Of a DNA stretch of 64,000 bases, positions 55,529 through 64,000 are shown piece after piece. Below the pieces are notes generated by a model. The model saw only the letters and a list, made by a program, of their open reading frames with translations. It was not told where the DNA came from and searched no databases. The first letter of the stretch is position 1. Every line of letters starts with the position of its first letter. The translations under genes and the position numbers were made by a program. Source of the DNA: Tsukamurella sp040611135 (lineage in GTDB: Bacteria > Actinomycetota > Actinomycetes > Mycobacteriales > Mycobacteriaceae); the NCBI RefSeq assembly GCF_040611135.1, contig NZ_JBEXNL010000015.1, forward strand, positions 1 through 64,000. The letters run 5' to 3'.

Positions 55529-56365
55529 ATGGCTATCCGCAAGTACAAGCCGACCACTCCCGGTCGTCGCGGCTCGTCGGGCTCGACCTTCGACGAGATC
55601 ACGCGGTCGACCCCGGAGAAGTCGCTGATCCGTCCGCTGCACGGCCACGGCGGCCGCAACGCGCACGGCCGCATCACCACCCGGCACAAGGGTGGCGGCC
55701 ACAAGCGTGCCTACCGTCTGATCGATTTCCGTCGTCACGACAAGGACGGCATCAACGCCAAGGTCGCGCACATCGAGTACGACCCGAACCGCACCTCGCG
55801 GATCGCACTGCTGCACTACTTGGACGGCGAGAAGCGCTACATCCTCGCCCCCAAGGACCTCAAGCAGGGCGACATCGTCGAGTCGGGCCCCAACGCCGAC
55901 ATCAAGCCGGGCAACGCCCTGCCGCTGCGCAACATCCCCGCCGGCACCGTGGTCCACGCCGTCGAGCTGCGCCCCGGTGGCGGTGCCAAGATGGCCCGCT
56001 CGGCGGGTGCCAGCATCCAGCTGCTGGGCAAGGAGGGCGCGTACGCGACCCTGCGCATGCCCTCCGGCGAGATCCGTCGCGTCGACGTGCGCTGCCGCGC
56101 CACCGTCGGCGAGGTGGGCAACGCCGAGCAGAGCAACATCAACTGGGGCAAGGCCGGCCGTATGCGGTGGAAGGGCAAGCGCCCGACCGTCCGTGGCGTC
56201 GTCATGAACCCGGTCGACCACCCGCACGGCGGTGGTGAGGGTAAGACCTCCGGTGGCCGCCACCCGGTGAGCCCGTGGGGCAAGCCCGAGGGCCGTACCC
56301 GCAAGAACAAGGCGAGCGACAAGCTGATCGTGCGTCGCCGCAAGTCCGGTAAGAACAAGCGCTAG
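55529..56365 (+). CDS. rplB: 50S ribosomal protein L2
   Basis: 278 residues. The conserved GGRNAHGRITTRHKGGGHKR opening and the catalytic-region VDHPHGGGEG (His of L2 near the peptidyl-transferase centre) are intact. Confidence 0.98.
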   Translation: MAIRKYKPTTPGRRGSSGSTFDEITRSTPEKSLIRPLHGHGGRNAHGRITTRHKGGGHKRAYRLIDFRRHDKDGINAKVAHIEYDPNRTSRIALLHYLDGEKRYILAPKDLKQGDIVESGPNADIKPGNALPLRNIPAGTVVHAVELRPGGGAKMARSAGASIQLLGKEGAYATLRMPSGEIRRVDVRCRATVGEVGNAEQSNINWGKAGRMRWKGKRPTVRGVVMNPVDHPHGGGEGKTSGGRHPVSPWGKPEGRTRKNKASDKLIVRRRKSGKNKR

Positions 56366-56379
56366 GAGGGAGTTAGAGA

Positions 56380-56661
56380 ATGCCACGCAGCCTCAAGAAG
56401 GGCCCGTTCGTCGACGACCACCTCCTCGCGAAGGTCGACGTCCAGAACGACAAGGGCACCAAGCAGGTCATCAAGACCTGGTCGCGCCGCTCCACCATCA
56501 TCCCCGACTTCATCGGTCACACCTTCGCCGTCCATGACGGTCGCAAGCACGTGCCGGTGTTCGTCTCGGAGAACATGGTGGGTCACAAGCTGGGCGAGTT
56601 CGCCCCGACGCGGACGTTCAAGGGCCACATCAAGGACGACCGGAAGGCGAAGCGCCGCTAA
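56380..56661 (+). CDS. rpsS: 30S ribosomal protein S19
   Basis: 93 residues, MPRSLKKGPFVDDHLL to FKGHIKDDRKAKRR. A good AGGAGGGAG ribosome-binding site precedes it. Stop overlaps the rplV start by 1 nt. Confidence 0.98.
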   Translation: MPRSLKKGPFVDDHLLAKVDVQNDKGTKQVIKTWSRRSTIIPDFIGHTFAVHDGRKHVPVFVSENMVGHKLGEFAPTRTFKGHIKDDRKAKRR

Positions 56662-57062
56662 TGAGCAACGACACAGCAGCAGCGACCTCGGCGTCCGCCA
56701 CCGCGCGGTTCGTCCGGGTCACCCCGATGAAGGCGCGGCGGGTCATCGACCTGGTCCGCGGCAAGGACGCCGAGCAGGCGCTCGCCATCCTGCGGTTCGC
56801 GCCGCAGGCCGCGAGTGAGCCCGTCGCGAAGGTCCTCGCCTCGGCCATCGCCAATGCGCAGAACAACCTGGGTCTCGACCCGCGCACTCTGGTGGTCTCG
56901 GAGGCGTACGCCAACGAGGGCCCGACGATGAAGCGCATCCAGCCGCGGGCCCAGGGCCGCGCGTACCGGATCCGCAAGCGCACCAGCCACATCACCGTCG
57001 TGGTGGAGTCGCTGGACGCGAAGAAGCCCGCCGCCAGCCGCAACAGCCGGAAGGGAGCGTAA
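56661..57062 (+). CDS. rplV: 50S ribosomal protein L22
   Basis: 133 residues. RFVRVTPMKARRVIDLVRG and the tunnel beta-hairpin with MKRIQPRAQGRAYRIRKR are intact. Two bp before rpsC. Confidence 0.98.
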   Translation: MSNDTAAATSASATARFVRVTPMKARRVIDLVRGKDAEQALAILRFAPQAASEPVAKVLASAIANAQNNLGLDPRTLVVSEAYANEGPTMKRIQPRAQGRAYRIRKRTSHITVVVESLDAKKPAASRNSRKGA

Positions 57063-57064
57063 GC

Positions 57065-57874
57065 ATGGGTCAGAAGATCAATCCCCACGGCTTCCGCCTC
57101 GGCATCACCACGGACTGGAAGTCCCGCTGGTACGCCGATAAGCAGTACTCGGAGTACGTCAAGGAAGACGTCCAGATCCGTAAGCGCCTGACCGACAGCC
57201 TCGAGCGTGCCGGCATCAGCAAGATCGAGATCGAGCGCACCCGGGACCGCGTGCGGGTGGACATCCACACCGCGCGTCCGGGCATCGTCATCGGCCGCCG
57301 CGGCGCCGAGGCCGACCGCATCCGCTCCGAGCTGGAGAAGCTCACCAAGAAGCAGGTGCAGCTGAACATCCTCGAGGTGAAGAACCCCGAGGCCGACGCC
57401 CAGCTCGTCGCGCAGGGCATCGCGGAGCAGCTGAGCAACCGCGTGGCGTTCCGTCGCGCGATGCGCAAGGCGATCCAGTCGGCGATGCGTCAGCCGAACG
57501 TCAAGGGCATCCGGGTCCAGTGCTCGGGTCGCCTGGGCGGCGCGGAGATGAGCCGCAGCGAGTTCTACCGCGAGGGCCGCGTGCCCCTGCACACGCTGCG
57601 TGCCGACATCGACTACGGCCTGCACGAGGCGAAGACCACCTTCGGGCGGATCGGCGTCAAGGTGTGGATCTACAAGGGCGACGTCGTGGGCGGCCGGCGC
57701 GAGCTGGCGGCACCGTCGAACGACGACCGTCGCGGCCCGCGTCGTGAGCGCCCCCAGCGCCCGCGTCGCAGCGGCGCGTCGGGCACGACCGCCACCAGCA
57801 CCGAGGCCGGTCGCGCCGCAACGGAGGACACTCCGGTGGCGGCGGCTCCGGCTGCAACGAACCAGGAGGGCTGA
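57065..57874 (+). CDS. rpsC: 30S ribosomal protein S3
   Basis: 269 residues: MGQKINPHGFRLGITTDWKS, KH domain with GIVIGRRGAEADRIR, and a C-terminal Arg/Ala/Thr-rich extension of about 50 residues common in Actinobacteria. Confidence 0.98.
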   Translation: MGQKINPHGFRLGITTDWKSRWYADKQYSEYVKEDVQIRKRLTDSLERAGISKIEIERTRDRVRVDIHTARPGIVIGRRGAEADRIRSELEKLTKKQVQLNILEVKNPEADAQLVAQGIAEQLSNRVAFRRAMRKAIQSAMRQPNVKGIRVQCSGRLGGAEMSRSEFYREGRVPLHTLRADIDYGLHEAKTTFGRIGVKVWIYKGDVVGGRRELAAPSNDDRRGPRRERPQRPRRSGASGTTATSTEAGRAATEDTPVAAAPAATNQEG

Positions 57875-57878
57875 CGCC

Positions 57879-58295
57879 ATGTTGATCCCCCGTCGCGTCA
57901 AGCACCGCAAGCAGCACCACCCGGGTCGCTCCGGCCAGTCCAAGGGCGGCAACAAGGTGACCTTCGGTGACTACGGCATCCAGGCTCTCGAGCCCGCCTA
58001 CATCACCAACCGTCAGATCGAGTCCGCTCGTATCGCCATCAACCGCCACATCAAGCGTGGCGGCAAGGTCTGGATCAACATCTTCCCGGACCGCCCGCTG
58101 ACCAAGAAGCCGGCCGAGACCCGCATGGGTTCCGGTAAGGGCTCCGTCGAGTGGTGGGTGGCGAACGTCAAGCCCGGTCGCGTGCTGTTCGAGATGTCCT
58201 ACCCGAACGAGGAGACCGCTCGCGAGGCCCTGCGCCGCGCGCAGCACAAGCTCCCCTGCAAGACCCGCATCGTGACCCGAGAGGAGCAGTTCTGA
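57879..58295 (+). CDS. rplP: 50S ribosomal protein L16
   Basis: 138 residues, ATG at 57879, MLIPRRVKHRKQHHPGRSG, with GSGKGSVEWWVANVKPGRVLFEM near the A-site. Overlaps rpmC start by 1 nt. Confidence 0.98.
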   Translation: MLIPRRVKHRKQHHPGRSGQSKGGNKVTFGDYGIQALEPAYITNRQIESARIAINRHIKRGGKVWINIFPDRPLTKKPAETRMGSGKGSVEWWVANVKPGRVLFEMSYPNEETAREALRRAQHKLPCKTRIVTREEQF

Positions 58296-58525
58296 TGTCG
58301 AACACCGTCGCCGCTGATCTCCGCGGTCTCACCGCGGACGAGCTGGTGGAGAAGCTGCGCGAGGCCAAGGAGGAGCTGTTCAACCTGCGCTTCCAGATGG
58401 CCACCGGGCAGATGAGCAACAACCGTCGCCTGCGCACCGTGCGTACTGATATCGCCCGGATCTACACGATCCTGCGCGAGCGGGAGCTCGGCCTGGCCTC
58501 GGGCCCGGAGGGTGACGCCGCATGA
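58295..58525 (+). CDS. rpmC: 50S ribosomal protein L29
   Basis: 76 residues: LRGLTADELVEKLREAKEEL and FNLRFQMATGQ. The two-helix fold is clear. Overlaps rpsQ by 4 bp. Confidence 0.97.
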   Translation: MSNTVAADLRGLTADELVEKLREAKEELFNLRFQMATGQMSNNRRLRTVRTDIARIYTILRERELGLASGPEGDAA

Positions 58526-58806
58526 GCGAGAAGGAAAGCACCGTGACCACTGAGGAGCGCAACAGCCGCAAGGTGCGCATCGGGTACGTCGTGTCCGACA
58601 AGATGGAGAAGACCATCGTCGTCGAGCTCGAGGACCGCGTGAAGCACTCCCTGTACGGCAAGATCATCCGCACCACCTCCAAGGTGAAGGCGCATGACGA
58701 GGAGGGCGTCGCCGGTGTCGGCGACCGCGTCCGGATCATGGAGACCCGTCCGCTGAGCGCCAGCAAGCACTGGCGCCTGGTGGAGGTGCTGGAGAAGGCC
58801 AAGTAG
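58522..58806 (+). CDS. rpsQ: 30S ribosomal protein S17
   Basis: 94 residues: RKVRIGYVVSDKMEKTIVVELEDRVKH and later ETRPLSASKHWRLVEVLEKAK. Last gene of this S10 cluster; the spc operon (rplN onward) is not adjacent. Confidence 0.98.
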   Translation: MSEKESTVTTEERNSRKVRIGYVVSDKMEKTIVVELEDRVKHSLYGKIIRTTSKVKAHDEEGVAGVGDRVRIMETRPLSASKHWRLVEVLEKAK

Positions 58807-58830
58807 GCCGCTCCGCACCACCGAACGAAC

Positions 58831-58867
58831 AGCCCCCGGCACCTCCGCGAGGAGGGGCCGGGGGCTT
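58831..58867 (+). terminator. Terminator of the S10 operon
   Basis: AGCCCCCGGCACCTCC, loop GCGA, GGAGGGGCCGGGGGCT, then TCGT: a long GC stem with a GNRA loop, 25 bp after rpsQ. Confidence 0.85.
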
Positions 58868-58909
58868 CGTCGTGCTCGGAGTCAGAACGTGCGGCAGAGG
58901 GTGATGACG

Positions 58910-59464
58910 TCAGGACGACGGGCACACCCGCTTGACGGCCGTCGCGGCAGTGCCCAGCGCCTCGAACGCCGGGTTGCTCTTCGCCCAGGTGGCATCGCCC
59001 GAAGCGCGGGCCGCCTGGTCGACGCGCAGCGCGGCGCCGTAGGCGTCCAGCTTGGACTTGTAGTCGGTGATCGCGGTGAGGATCGACGCCGCGGGTTGGG
59101 CCGTGGTGATGACGCCGGGCAGCTTGCCCGACTCCGTGTCGATCGCCGCGAGCTCGGCGTTGAGCAGGGTGGTGATGCCGTCCCAGGTCCACTTCGGATC
59201 CTTGGTGAAGGCGACCGTGGCGCGGCTGGCGACGATCCGGATGTCGTAGCCGGCCTGCCACGAGGCGCACGCCGACTTGCCGGCCGCGGCAGCGGCGGCG
59301 GCGCGCGAGGCGGCGATCGTGCTCTGGTAGGCGGCCACGTCCTGCGGGTCGGCGGAGCCCGTGCCGGGTACGGATGCGCAGCCGGCCAGGGCGACCACAG
59401 CAGCACCCGCGGCGAGCGCCGCTGCGGCGCGTCCACGGAAGAGACGGGTCGTACGTGCGGTCAT
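58910..59464 (-). CDS. Lipoprotein of unknown function
   Basis: 184 residues from the ATG at 59464. Signal peptide with lipobox VALAGC (Cys about 28). The mature part is helical, Ala-rich, with two Cys (SACASW and KRVCPSS) that may pair. No family recognised. Convergent with the S10 operon terminator. Longer frame upstream is possible, but the lipoprotein signal supports this start. Confidence 0.7.
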   Translation of the reverse strand: MTARTTRLFRGRAAAALAAGAAVVALAGCASVPGTGSADPQDVAAYQSTIAASRAAAAAAAGKSACASWQAGYDIRIVASRATVAFTKDPKWTWDGITTLLNAELAAIDTESGKLPGVITTAQPAASILTAITDYKSKLDAYGAALRVDQAARASGDATWAKSNPAFEALGTAATAVKRVCPSS

Positions 59465-59615
59465 GTTCTTGCCTCCCCCGGCGTGCGTCGACGTGCACGC
59501 CTCCATCACTGCATTGTCGCGCATGAAGCGCCTCCGCGTTGCATCAGGGGTACCGCCGCGAGGACTGTGAGCGTCGGCACGTCCCCCTCAAGTATGCACG
59601 CTCGTGCGAACAGAT

Positions 59616-59785
59616 TTGCTACGCTGGGGAACATGCGGGACGTTCATCGTGCCGCGCCGTCGTAGGGCTCCCGGGCCCCTGTCTCGCCGAACGCGGCTCG
59701 AGACCACCTCCCGGTTCTTTTCTTGCGGCGAACGGATGCGGCCACCGTCGCCTTCGCCACCCACCAGTGTTAGGTATCACCTGCC
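59616..59785 (+). promoter_or_regulatory. Promoter and leader of the DEAD-box helicase gene
   Basis: A TACGCT -10-like box (about 59620) implies a leader of roughly 160 nt. It includes a 10-codon ORF (ATG at 59633, ending TAG at 59665). Long leaders are common for cold-regulated RNA helicases. No further gene in the 320-bp gap after the lipoprotein start. Confidence 0.4.
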
Positions 59786-61273
59786 GTGAGCACCCCTGTG
59801 TCCACTCGTTCCTTCGCCGACCTCGGCGTCCCGTCGAACCTCATCGCCGCCCTCCACGACATGGACCGCAGCACCCCGTTCCCCATCCAGGCCGACACGC
59901 TGCCCGACACCCTCGCCGGCCGTGACGTCCTCGGTCGCGGCAAGACCGGCTCGGGCAAGACCCTTGCCTTCGCGATCCCGCTGGTCGCGCGCATCGCCGG
60001 CCATCGCGCCCCCGCCGGCAAGCCCTCCGGCCTCGTGCTCGCGCCGACGCGTGAGCTCGCCACCCAGATCACCGCGACCGTCGAGCCGCTGGCCCGCGCG
60101 GCCGGCCTGCGGGTGACCACGATCTTCGGCGGCGTCAAGCAGGGTCGCCAGGAGCAGGCGCTGAGCAACGGCGTCGACATCGTGGTGGCCTGCCCCGGTC
60201 GCCTCGAGGACCTGATGCGCCAGCGCATCGTCGATCTGTCGCGCGTCGAGGTCACCGTGCTCGACGAGGCGGATCACATGGCCGACCTCGGCTTCCTCCC
60301 CGTCGTCACCCGGATCCTCGCCGCCACCCCGGCGGGCGGCCAGCGCATGCTGTTCTCCGCCACGCTCGACAACGGCGTCGACAAGCTGGTCCGCAAGTTC
60401 CTCACCGACCCGGTCTCGCACTCCGTCGACCCCGAGAACTCGCCGGTCGTCGACATGACCCACCACGTCTTCGAGGTGAGCGGCAAGGACGAGAAGAGCG
60501 AGCTGGTCCGCGTCCTCGCCTCCGGCACCGGCCGGCGGATCCTGTTCACCCGCACCAAGCACCAGGCGAAGAAGCTGGCCAAGCAGCTCACGGCGCAGGG
60601 CATCCCCGCGGTGGACCTGCACGGCAACCTGAGCCAGCCGCAGCGCGACCGCAACCTCGAGGCGTTCAGTGCGGGCACCGCGCGGGTGCTCGTCGCGACC
60701 GACATCGCCGCCCGCGGCGTGCACGTCGACGACGTGCAGCTGGTCGTGCACGTCGACCCGCCCGCCGAGCACAAGGCCTACCTGCACCGCAGCGGCCGCA
60801 CCGCCCGCGCCGGCAGCTCGGGCACCGTCGTCACCGTGATGACCCCCGAGCAGCGCAAGGACACCCAGGTGTTGCTGAAGAAGGCCGCGATCTCCGCGCG
60901 TCCGACGTCGGTCACCGCGACCTCACCGGTCGTCGTCGATCTGGTCGGGGAGACGGCGCCCTATGTCGAGCCGGCGCCGGTCGCGCCGCCGCAGCAGCAG
61001 CGTCGGGCCGGTGGCGGGCACGCCCCGGGGCGTGGTCGCGCCGGGCGCGGCAAGGGCACGGGTGCCCGGTCCGACGGTGCCGGGCGCGGGCAGGGTCAGG
61101 CCTCGGGTCGCGGCCACAGCGCCGGTCAGGGCACCGGGCGCGGCCAGGGCGGTCAGCGCTCCGGGCAGCAGCGCCAGGCACCGTCCGGCGGACGGGCGCA
61201 GGGCCAGGGACGCCCGCAGGGGCAGGGACGCGCCCAGCAGCCCCGCCGCCGCGCCACCCGCCCCGCGGGCTGA
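59786..61273 (+). CDS. DEAD-box RNA helicase, RhlE-like, with RGG-type tail
   Basis: 495 residues. Q motif near FADLGVPSNLIAALHD, Walker A GKTGSGKT, motif Ia APTRELA, DEAD box VLDEADHMAD, SAT motif LFSATL, motif VI HRSGRTARAG. The C-terminal 120 residues are Arg/Gly/Gln-rich repeats and disordered, a phase-separation-prone RNA-binding tail found in actinobacterial RhlE proteins. It remodels RNA, probably rRNA or mRNA at low temperature. GTG start at 59786. Confidence 0.92.
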   Translation: MSTPVSTRSFADLGVPSNLIAALHDMDRSTPFPIQADTLPDTLAGRDVLGRGKTGSGKTLAFAIPLVARIAGHRAPAGKPSGLVLAPTRELATQITATVEPLARAAGLRVTTIFGGVKQGRQEQALSNGVDIVVACPGRLEDLMRQRIVDLSRVEVTVLDEADHMADLGFLPVVTRILAATPAGGQRMLFSATLDNGVDKLVRKFLTDPVSHSVDPENSPVVDMTHHVFEVSGKDEKSELVRVLASGTGRRILFTRTKHQAKKLAKQLTAQGIPAVDLHGNLSQPQRDRNLEAFSAGTARVLVATDIAARGVHVDDVQLVVHVDPPAEHKAYLHRSGRTARAGSSGTVVTVMTPEQRKDTQVLLKKAAISARPTSVTATSPVVVDLVGETAPYVEPAPVAPPQQQRRAGGGHAPGRGRAGRGKGTGARSDGAGRGQGQASGRGHSAGQGTGRGQGGQRSGQQRQAPSGGRAQGQGRPQGQGRAQQPRRRATRPAG

Positions 61274-61288
61274 TCACCACCACCGCAG

Positions 61289-61435
61289 CAGGCATTCCGG
61301 GTGTGAGGACCGGACATGGACAGGCGTTCGGGGTGTGACGGTGGCGGTGGCCGTGCATGTCGGGTGTGAGAGCCACCCGGAGGCAGGCACAAACGGATGT
61401 GAGGACCGCCGCGCCGGGCACAACTGGTGTGTGGG
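61289..61435. repeat. Five phased imperfect repeats between convergent genes
   Basis: A block CAGGCATTCCGGGTGTGAGG and four diverged copies have their GTGTGA cores at 61301, 61333, 61364, 61397 (ATGTGA) and 61427 (GTGTGT). The spacing is about 32 bp, three helical turns. It fills the gap between two convergent genes. No ORF uses it. Confidence 0.6.
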
Positions 61436-61464
61436 CACCGAGACGGCCGGGCGCCCGACGCCGA

Positions 61465-61704
61465 CTACGCCATGCGGGTCGCGCGGCCGAGGAGCAGGTA
61501 CGCAGCGGGCAGGACGCCCGCCGAGTTGACCACGCCGAGGCCGAGGCCCCACAGCTTCTTGGGGCCGCGGACCGCGGCGTCGTCGCGTCCGGCCAGGTCG
61601 GCGAGGGCCCAGGCCCGGAGTCCGGCGTCGACCGCGGCGGTCGCGACGATCGCCGCTTTGGCGCGCGGCGACAACTGGCTCCAGCTGATCTTCTTCCGGC
61701 TCAT
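61465..61704 (-). CDS. Small membrane protein of unknown function
   Basis: 79 residues. Basic N-terminus (MSRKKISWSQLSPRAKAAIV), one transmembrane helix (about 17-35), and a second hydrophobic segment near the C-terminus (GLGLGVVNSAGVLPAAYLLLG) after RGPKKLWGLG. Resembles the two-helix PLDc_N-like small proteins found in mycobacteria. Its ATG overlaps the stop of the ATPase gene (ATGA), so it is translated with it. Confidence 0.7.
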   Translation of the reverse strand: MSRKKISWSQLSPRAKAAIVATAAVDAGLRAWALADLAGRDDAAVRGPKKLWGLGLGVVNSAGVLPAAYLLLGRATRMA

Positions 61705-64000
61705 GTCGTACTCCTTCGTGCGATGGCGAGGACCTCGTCCTCAGTGGGCGGACTCGCGGCGTGATGCGAGAGGCACATCGGGGCGTGCAGGCGCACCGTC
61801 GACGCCCCGGCCCCGAGGTAGAAGTCGCCCGGGCCGAGCCCGCCGATCCCGTCGATCCGGCCCCCGCGGGCGGAGGCCAGGTCCTTGGCGGCCTGGATCT
61901 GCACCGGCGCGTTGAGCTTGCCGTAGAAGTGCGTGGCGCTGTTGCCGACGATCTTGTCGTGCAGGCCCTTCGGCGCCTGTGTCGCGAACACCAGTCCGAG
62001 CCCGTACTTGCGGGCCTGCGAGGCGAGCAGCAGCGTGGACTCCGTGGACGGCTTCACCGATCCCGACGGCGCGATCTGCTGCGCCTCGTCCATCACCAGC
62101 AGCGCGCCGAGCGGTCGATCGCCGGCCGGATGCCGCTTGATCCACGAGAACAGCGCCAGCTGCAGCTGCGCGACGAAGGTCTGCCGCTGCGTCTCGTCGG
62201 GCAGGCCGATGAGGCTGATCACCGAGATCCGCGCGCGCTTTCCCGCCGACGGCGTCAGCAGCGTCACCGGGTCCACCGCCTCGCCGCGACCGCCGAGCAG
62301 CGGGTTGTTGATGAGCGCCGCCTGCAGGTTCTCCGCCAGCTCGGGGGCCAGCTTGTCGGCGCTGCCGAGGCTGCTGCGCGTCGAATCCCACTCCCGCAGG
62401 AAGTCCGCGAAGCCGCGCACGTCCGACCGGTCCACCCGCCGGCCGTACGCGTCGAGCGCCTCGCGCAGGATCGCGCGCTGCTGCTCACGCCGCATGCCGC
62501 CGACACCCACGTGCTGCTCGAGCGCGCTCGCGCACGCTTCCACCGCCATCGCGAAGCCCTCGCGGGCCTCCTGTGCGTCCGTGCTGTTCGGGTCGCGGGC
62601 GTCGTCCATGCCCGCGCGCAGTGCGGCGAAGTCCGGGATCGGCTGCAGCACGAGCGGTCTCGCCGATTCGCGGTTCGGCGTCCAGACGATCACCTCGGTG
62701 TCGGCGAGGTAGCGCTGCGCCCGCTCGGCGTCGCCCTCCCACCAGCCCGACGGCGCCTGCGGCCACGCCTCGCCCAACCGGGAGAGGTCGTTGTTGGGGT
62801 CCAGCACGATCGCGGAGACCCCGCGCAGCGCGCATTCCTCGATGAGGCGGCGGATGAGCACCGTCTTCCCCGAGCCCGAGCCCGCGAAGATCGCGGTGTG
62901 CCTGCGCAGCTCGGCGAGGTCGAGCAGGACGGGCGCCCGGTCGCCGGTCGTGCCCACGGGAACGCTCCCGGGCTCCGACGGTGCCGCCGCCGAGGCCTCC
63001 GGCGCGGGGGCGGGCCCGGGGCGCGGGGCGGGCGGCCCGCCGAACATGACGTCCGCCACGGCGCTCGACAGCCCGCCGACGCGGCCCACGGCGTCGCCGG
63101 GGATGAGGCTGCCCGCCCGTCCCGAACCCGGCCCACGCCGGTGCGCGGGCGCGGTGCGCTCGCTCGTCGGTGCCGTGCGCGCGAGGCCCGCGAACATCCG
63201 CAGCCCGTGCGCTGGACGGCGGGCGGTCAGCCACTCGTCGAGCCCCTCCGGGGAGTTCGCGATGATCCGGCTCAGCGCGTCGAGGGTCGCGAGATCGCCC
63301 TCGTCGAGGGGGAGGAGCTCGGCGCCGCGGTCCACGGCATCGGCGATCACGGCCGATGCCTTCGGGCTGGTGGGCCAGGGCGTGGAGCGGAGCAGGAAGA
63401 GCTTGCGGCGGTCCATGCCCGCGGCGACGCCGGCCGCGGTCGCGGCGCCCTGCACGCGGTTGGTGGCGGCGACGGGGTGTGCCGCCGGGATCGCCCGGAA
63501 GGCCCAGTGCTGCTCGTCCTCGACGCGGCCGGGCAGGCGCCGCCGCAGCCGGCCGTCGAGCTGCTTGTTGCCGCGTTCGATCGAGAAGCCCTCGCCGCCG
63601 TCCTCGCGGGTCCAGGCCCGCAGGCCCGCCTCGATGAGCGTGCCCATCCGCTTGTCGGCGACGTTCTGGTCCGTCGCGACGTCGCCCACCTGGGCGCGCA
63701 GGCGCAGCGCCTCGAACTGCTCGTCGATCCGGGCCAGCACGTCGACGGGCGCGTCCGCGGGAGCCGGGACGGGCACCGTCGGCGCCGGTGCCGGGACCGA
63801 CGGTGCCGGACGCGGCGCACCGTCGTCGAAGGAGGCGAGCTCGAAATCCGAGCGGGTGGACACGCACGCCCGGATGTGGGCGTCGACCTTGGTGAGCAGG
63901 TCGCGCGGGGTGTGGTGCACCGCCGAGGCGAAGGCCTCCGGCGCGACGGGCCACGTGGGGTGGGGCGGCACGAAATGCTTCGCCCGGTACGCGGCCGTCA
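61701..64000 (-). CDS. HerA/VirB4-like P-loop ATPase (5' end beyond the window)
   Basis: At least 766 codons; the frame runs open to the window edge and reads sensibly before the GTG at 63971 (YRAKHFV), so the true start is outside. C-terminal half: Walker A FAGSGSGKTVLIRRL, then IVLDPNNDLSRL, and a late Walker B LLVMDEAQQIAPSG with FATQAPKGLHDKIVGN, the DUF87/HerA-TraG arrangement. The N-terminal half is helical with long Pro/Ala linkers. Probable role: DNA translocation or export. The partner is the small membrane protein that follows. Confidence 0.75.
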   Translation of the reverse strand, partial: TAAYRAKHFVPPHPTWPVAPEAFASAVHHTPRDLLTKVDAHIRACVSTRSDFELASFDDGAPRPAPSVPAPAPTVPVPAPADAPVDVLARIDEQFEALRLRAQVGDVATDQNVADKRMGTLIEAGLRAWTREDGGEGFSIERGNKQLDGRLRRRLPGRVEDEQHWAFRAIPAAHPVAATNRVQGAATAAGVAAGMDRRKLFLLRSTPWPTSPKASAVIADAVDRGAELLPLDEGDLATLDALSRIIANSPEGLDEWLTARRPAHGLRMFAGLARTAPTSERTAPAHRRGPGSGRAGSLIPGDAVGRVGGLSSAVADVMFGGPPAPRPGPAPAPEASAAAPSEPGSVPVGTTGDRAPVLLDLAELRRHTAIFAGSGSGKTVLIRRLIEECALRGVSAIVLDPNNDLSRLGEAWPQAPSGWWEGDAERAQRYLADTEVIVWTPNRESARPLVLQPIPDFAALRAGMDDARDPNSTDAQEAREGFAMAVEACASALEQHVGVGGMRREQQRAILREALDAYGRRVDRSDVRGFADFLREWDSTRSSLGSADKLAPELAENLQAALINNPLLGGRGEAVDPVTLLTPSAGKRARISVISLIGLPDETQRQTFVAQLQLALFSWIKRHPAGDRPLGALLVMDEAQQIAPSGSVKPSTESTLLLASQARKYGLGLVFATQAPKGLHDKIVGNSATHFYGKLNAPVQIQAAKDLASARGGRIDGIGGLGPGDFYLGAGASTVRLHAPMCLSHHAASPPTEDEVLAIARRSTT

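Noticed and set aside
61289..61435. A second, small CRISPR array
   Set aside because: Units are only about 60-70% alike and the parts between them are as conserved as the supposed repeats.

Overview
The window is high-GC actinobacterial DNA. The bifunctional lysX, the str operon (rpsL-rpsG-fusA-tuf), the S10 operon, DUF5302/DUF5313/DUF732-like proteins and a PknB-type kinase point to a mycolic-acid bacterium of the Mycobacteriales. Tsukamurella or a close relative is my best guess, but this is inference: no 16S gene or database search was available.

Layout. 1-10 kb: transposase remnant, D-amino-acid oxidase overlapping lysX, a YeiH-type permease with a 31-residue membrane peptide in front of it, a secreted protein, an ABC exporter, a DUF5313 gene under a perfect Crp-type site, and an AlkA-like glycosylase. 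10-14.8 kb: str operon with a long structured leader and a strong terminator. 14.8-19.3 kb: an accessory island with a small leader ORF, a holin-like membrane protein, a protein that looks like an aerolysin/ETX-MTX2 beta-pore-forming toxin, a small unknown protein, a GH25-type phage endolysin and a P-loop ATPase. No phage structural genes are present. 19.3-27.8 kb: a TIGR04222-like Cys/Ser/Gly-tailed membrane protein, secreted and hypothetical proteins, a sulfonate/nitrate-type ABC transporter fused operonically to an AprA-like flavoprotein and a dicluster ferredoxin, DUF5302 and an SDR.

27.85-41.0 kb: a complete type I-E CRISPR-Cas locus on the minus strand. Order from the promoter: cas3, cse1, cse2, cas7e, cas5e, cas6e, cas1, cas2, an 80-bp leader, then 68 repeats read away from cas2. 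Repeats decay at the distal (low-coordinate) end, and several spacers are present two or three times. Upstream of cas3 lies a two-repeat mini-array. Its 20-nt guide matches the cas3 promoter at 16 of 20 positions next to an AAC trinucleotide. This has the architecture of a creR-type guide RNA that would let Cascade repress its own operon, and it is the finding I rate highest.

41-53.2 kb: a DUF3800-like gene with leader ORF and hairpin, alcohol dehydrogenase plus KshB-like reductase, ABC1/UbiB kinase, Baeyer-Villiger-type monooxygenase, hydrolase, CaiB/AMACR-type CoA enzyme, a Ser/Thr kinase whose membrane tail resembles that of a nearby Pro/Gln-rich protein, a secreted S1 protease, a DUF4442 hotdog protein and a lipoprotein esterase. 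53.5-58.9 kb: S10 operon rpsJ to rpsQ with terminator. 59-64 kb: lipoprotein, DEAD-box helicase, a phased repeat block, a small membrane protein and a HerA/VirB4-like ATPase running off the window.
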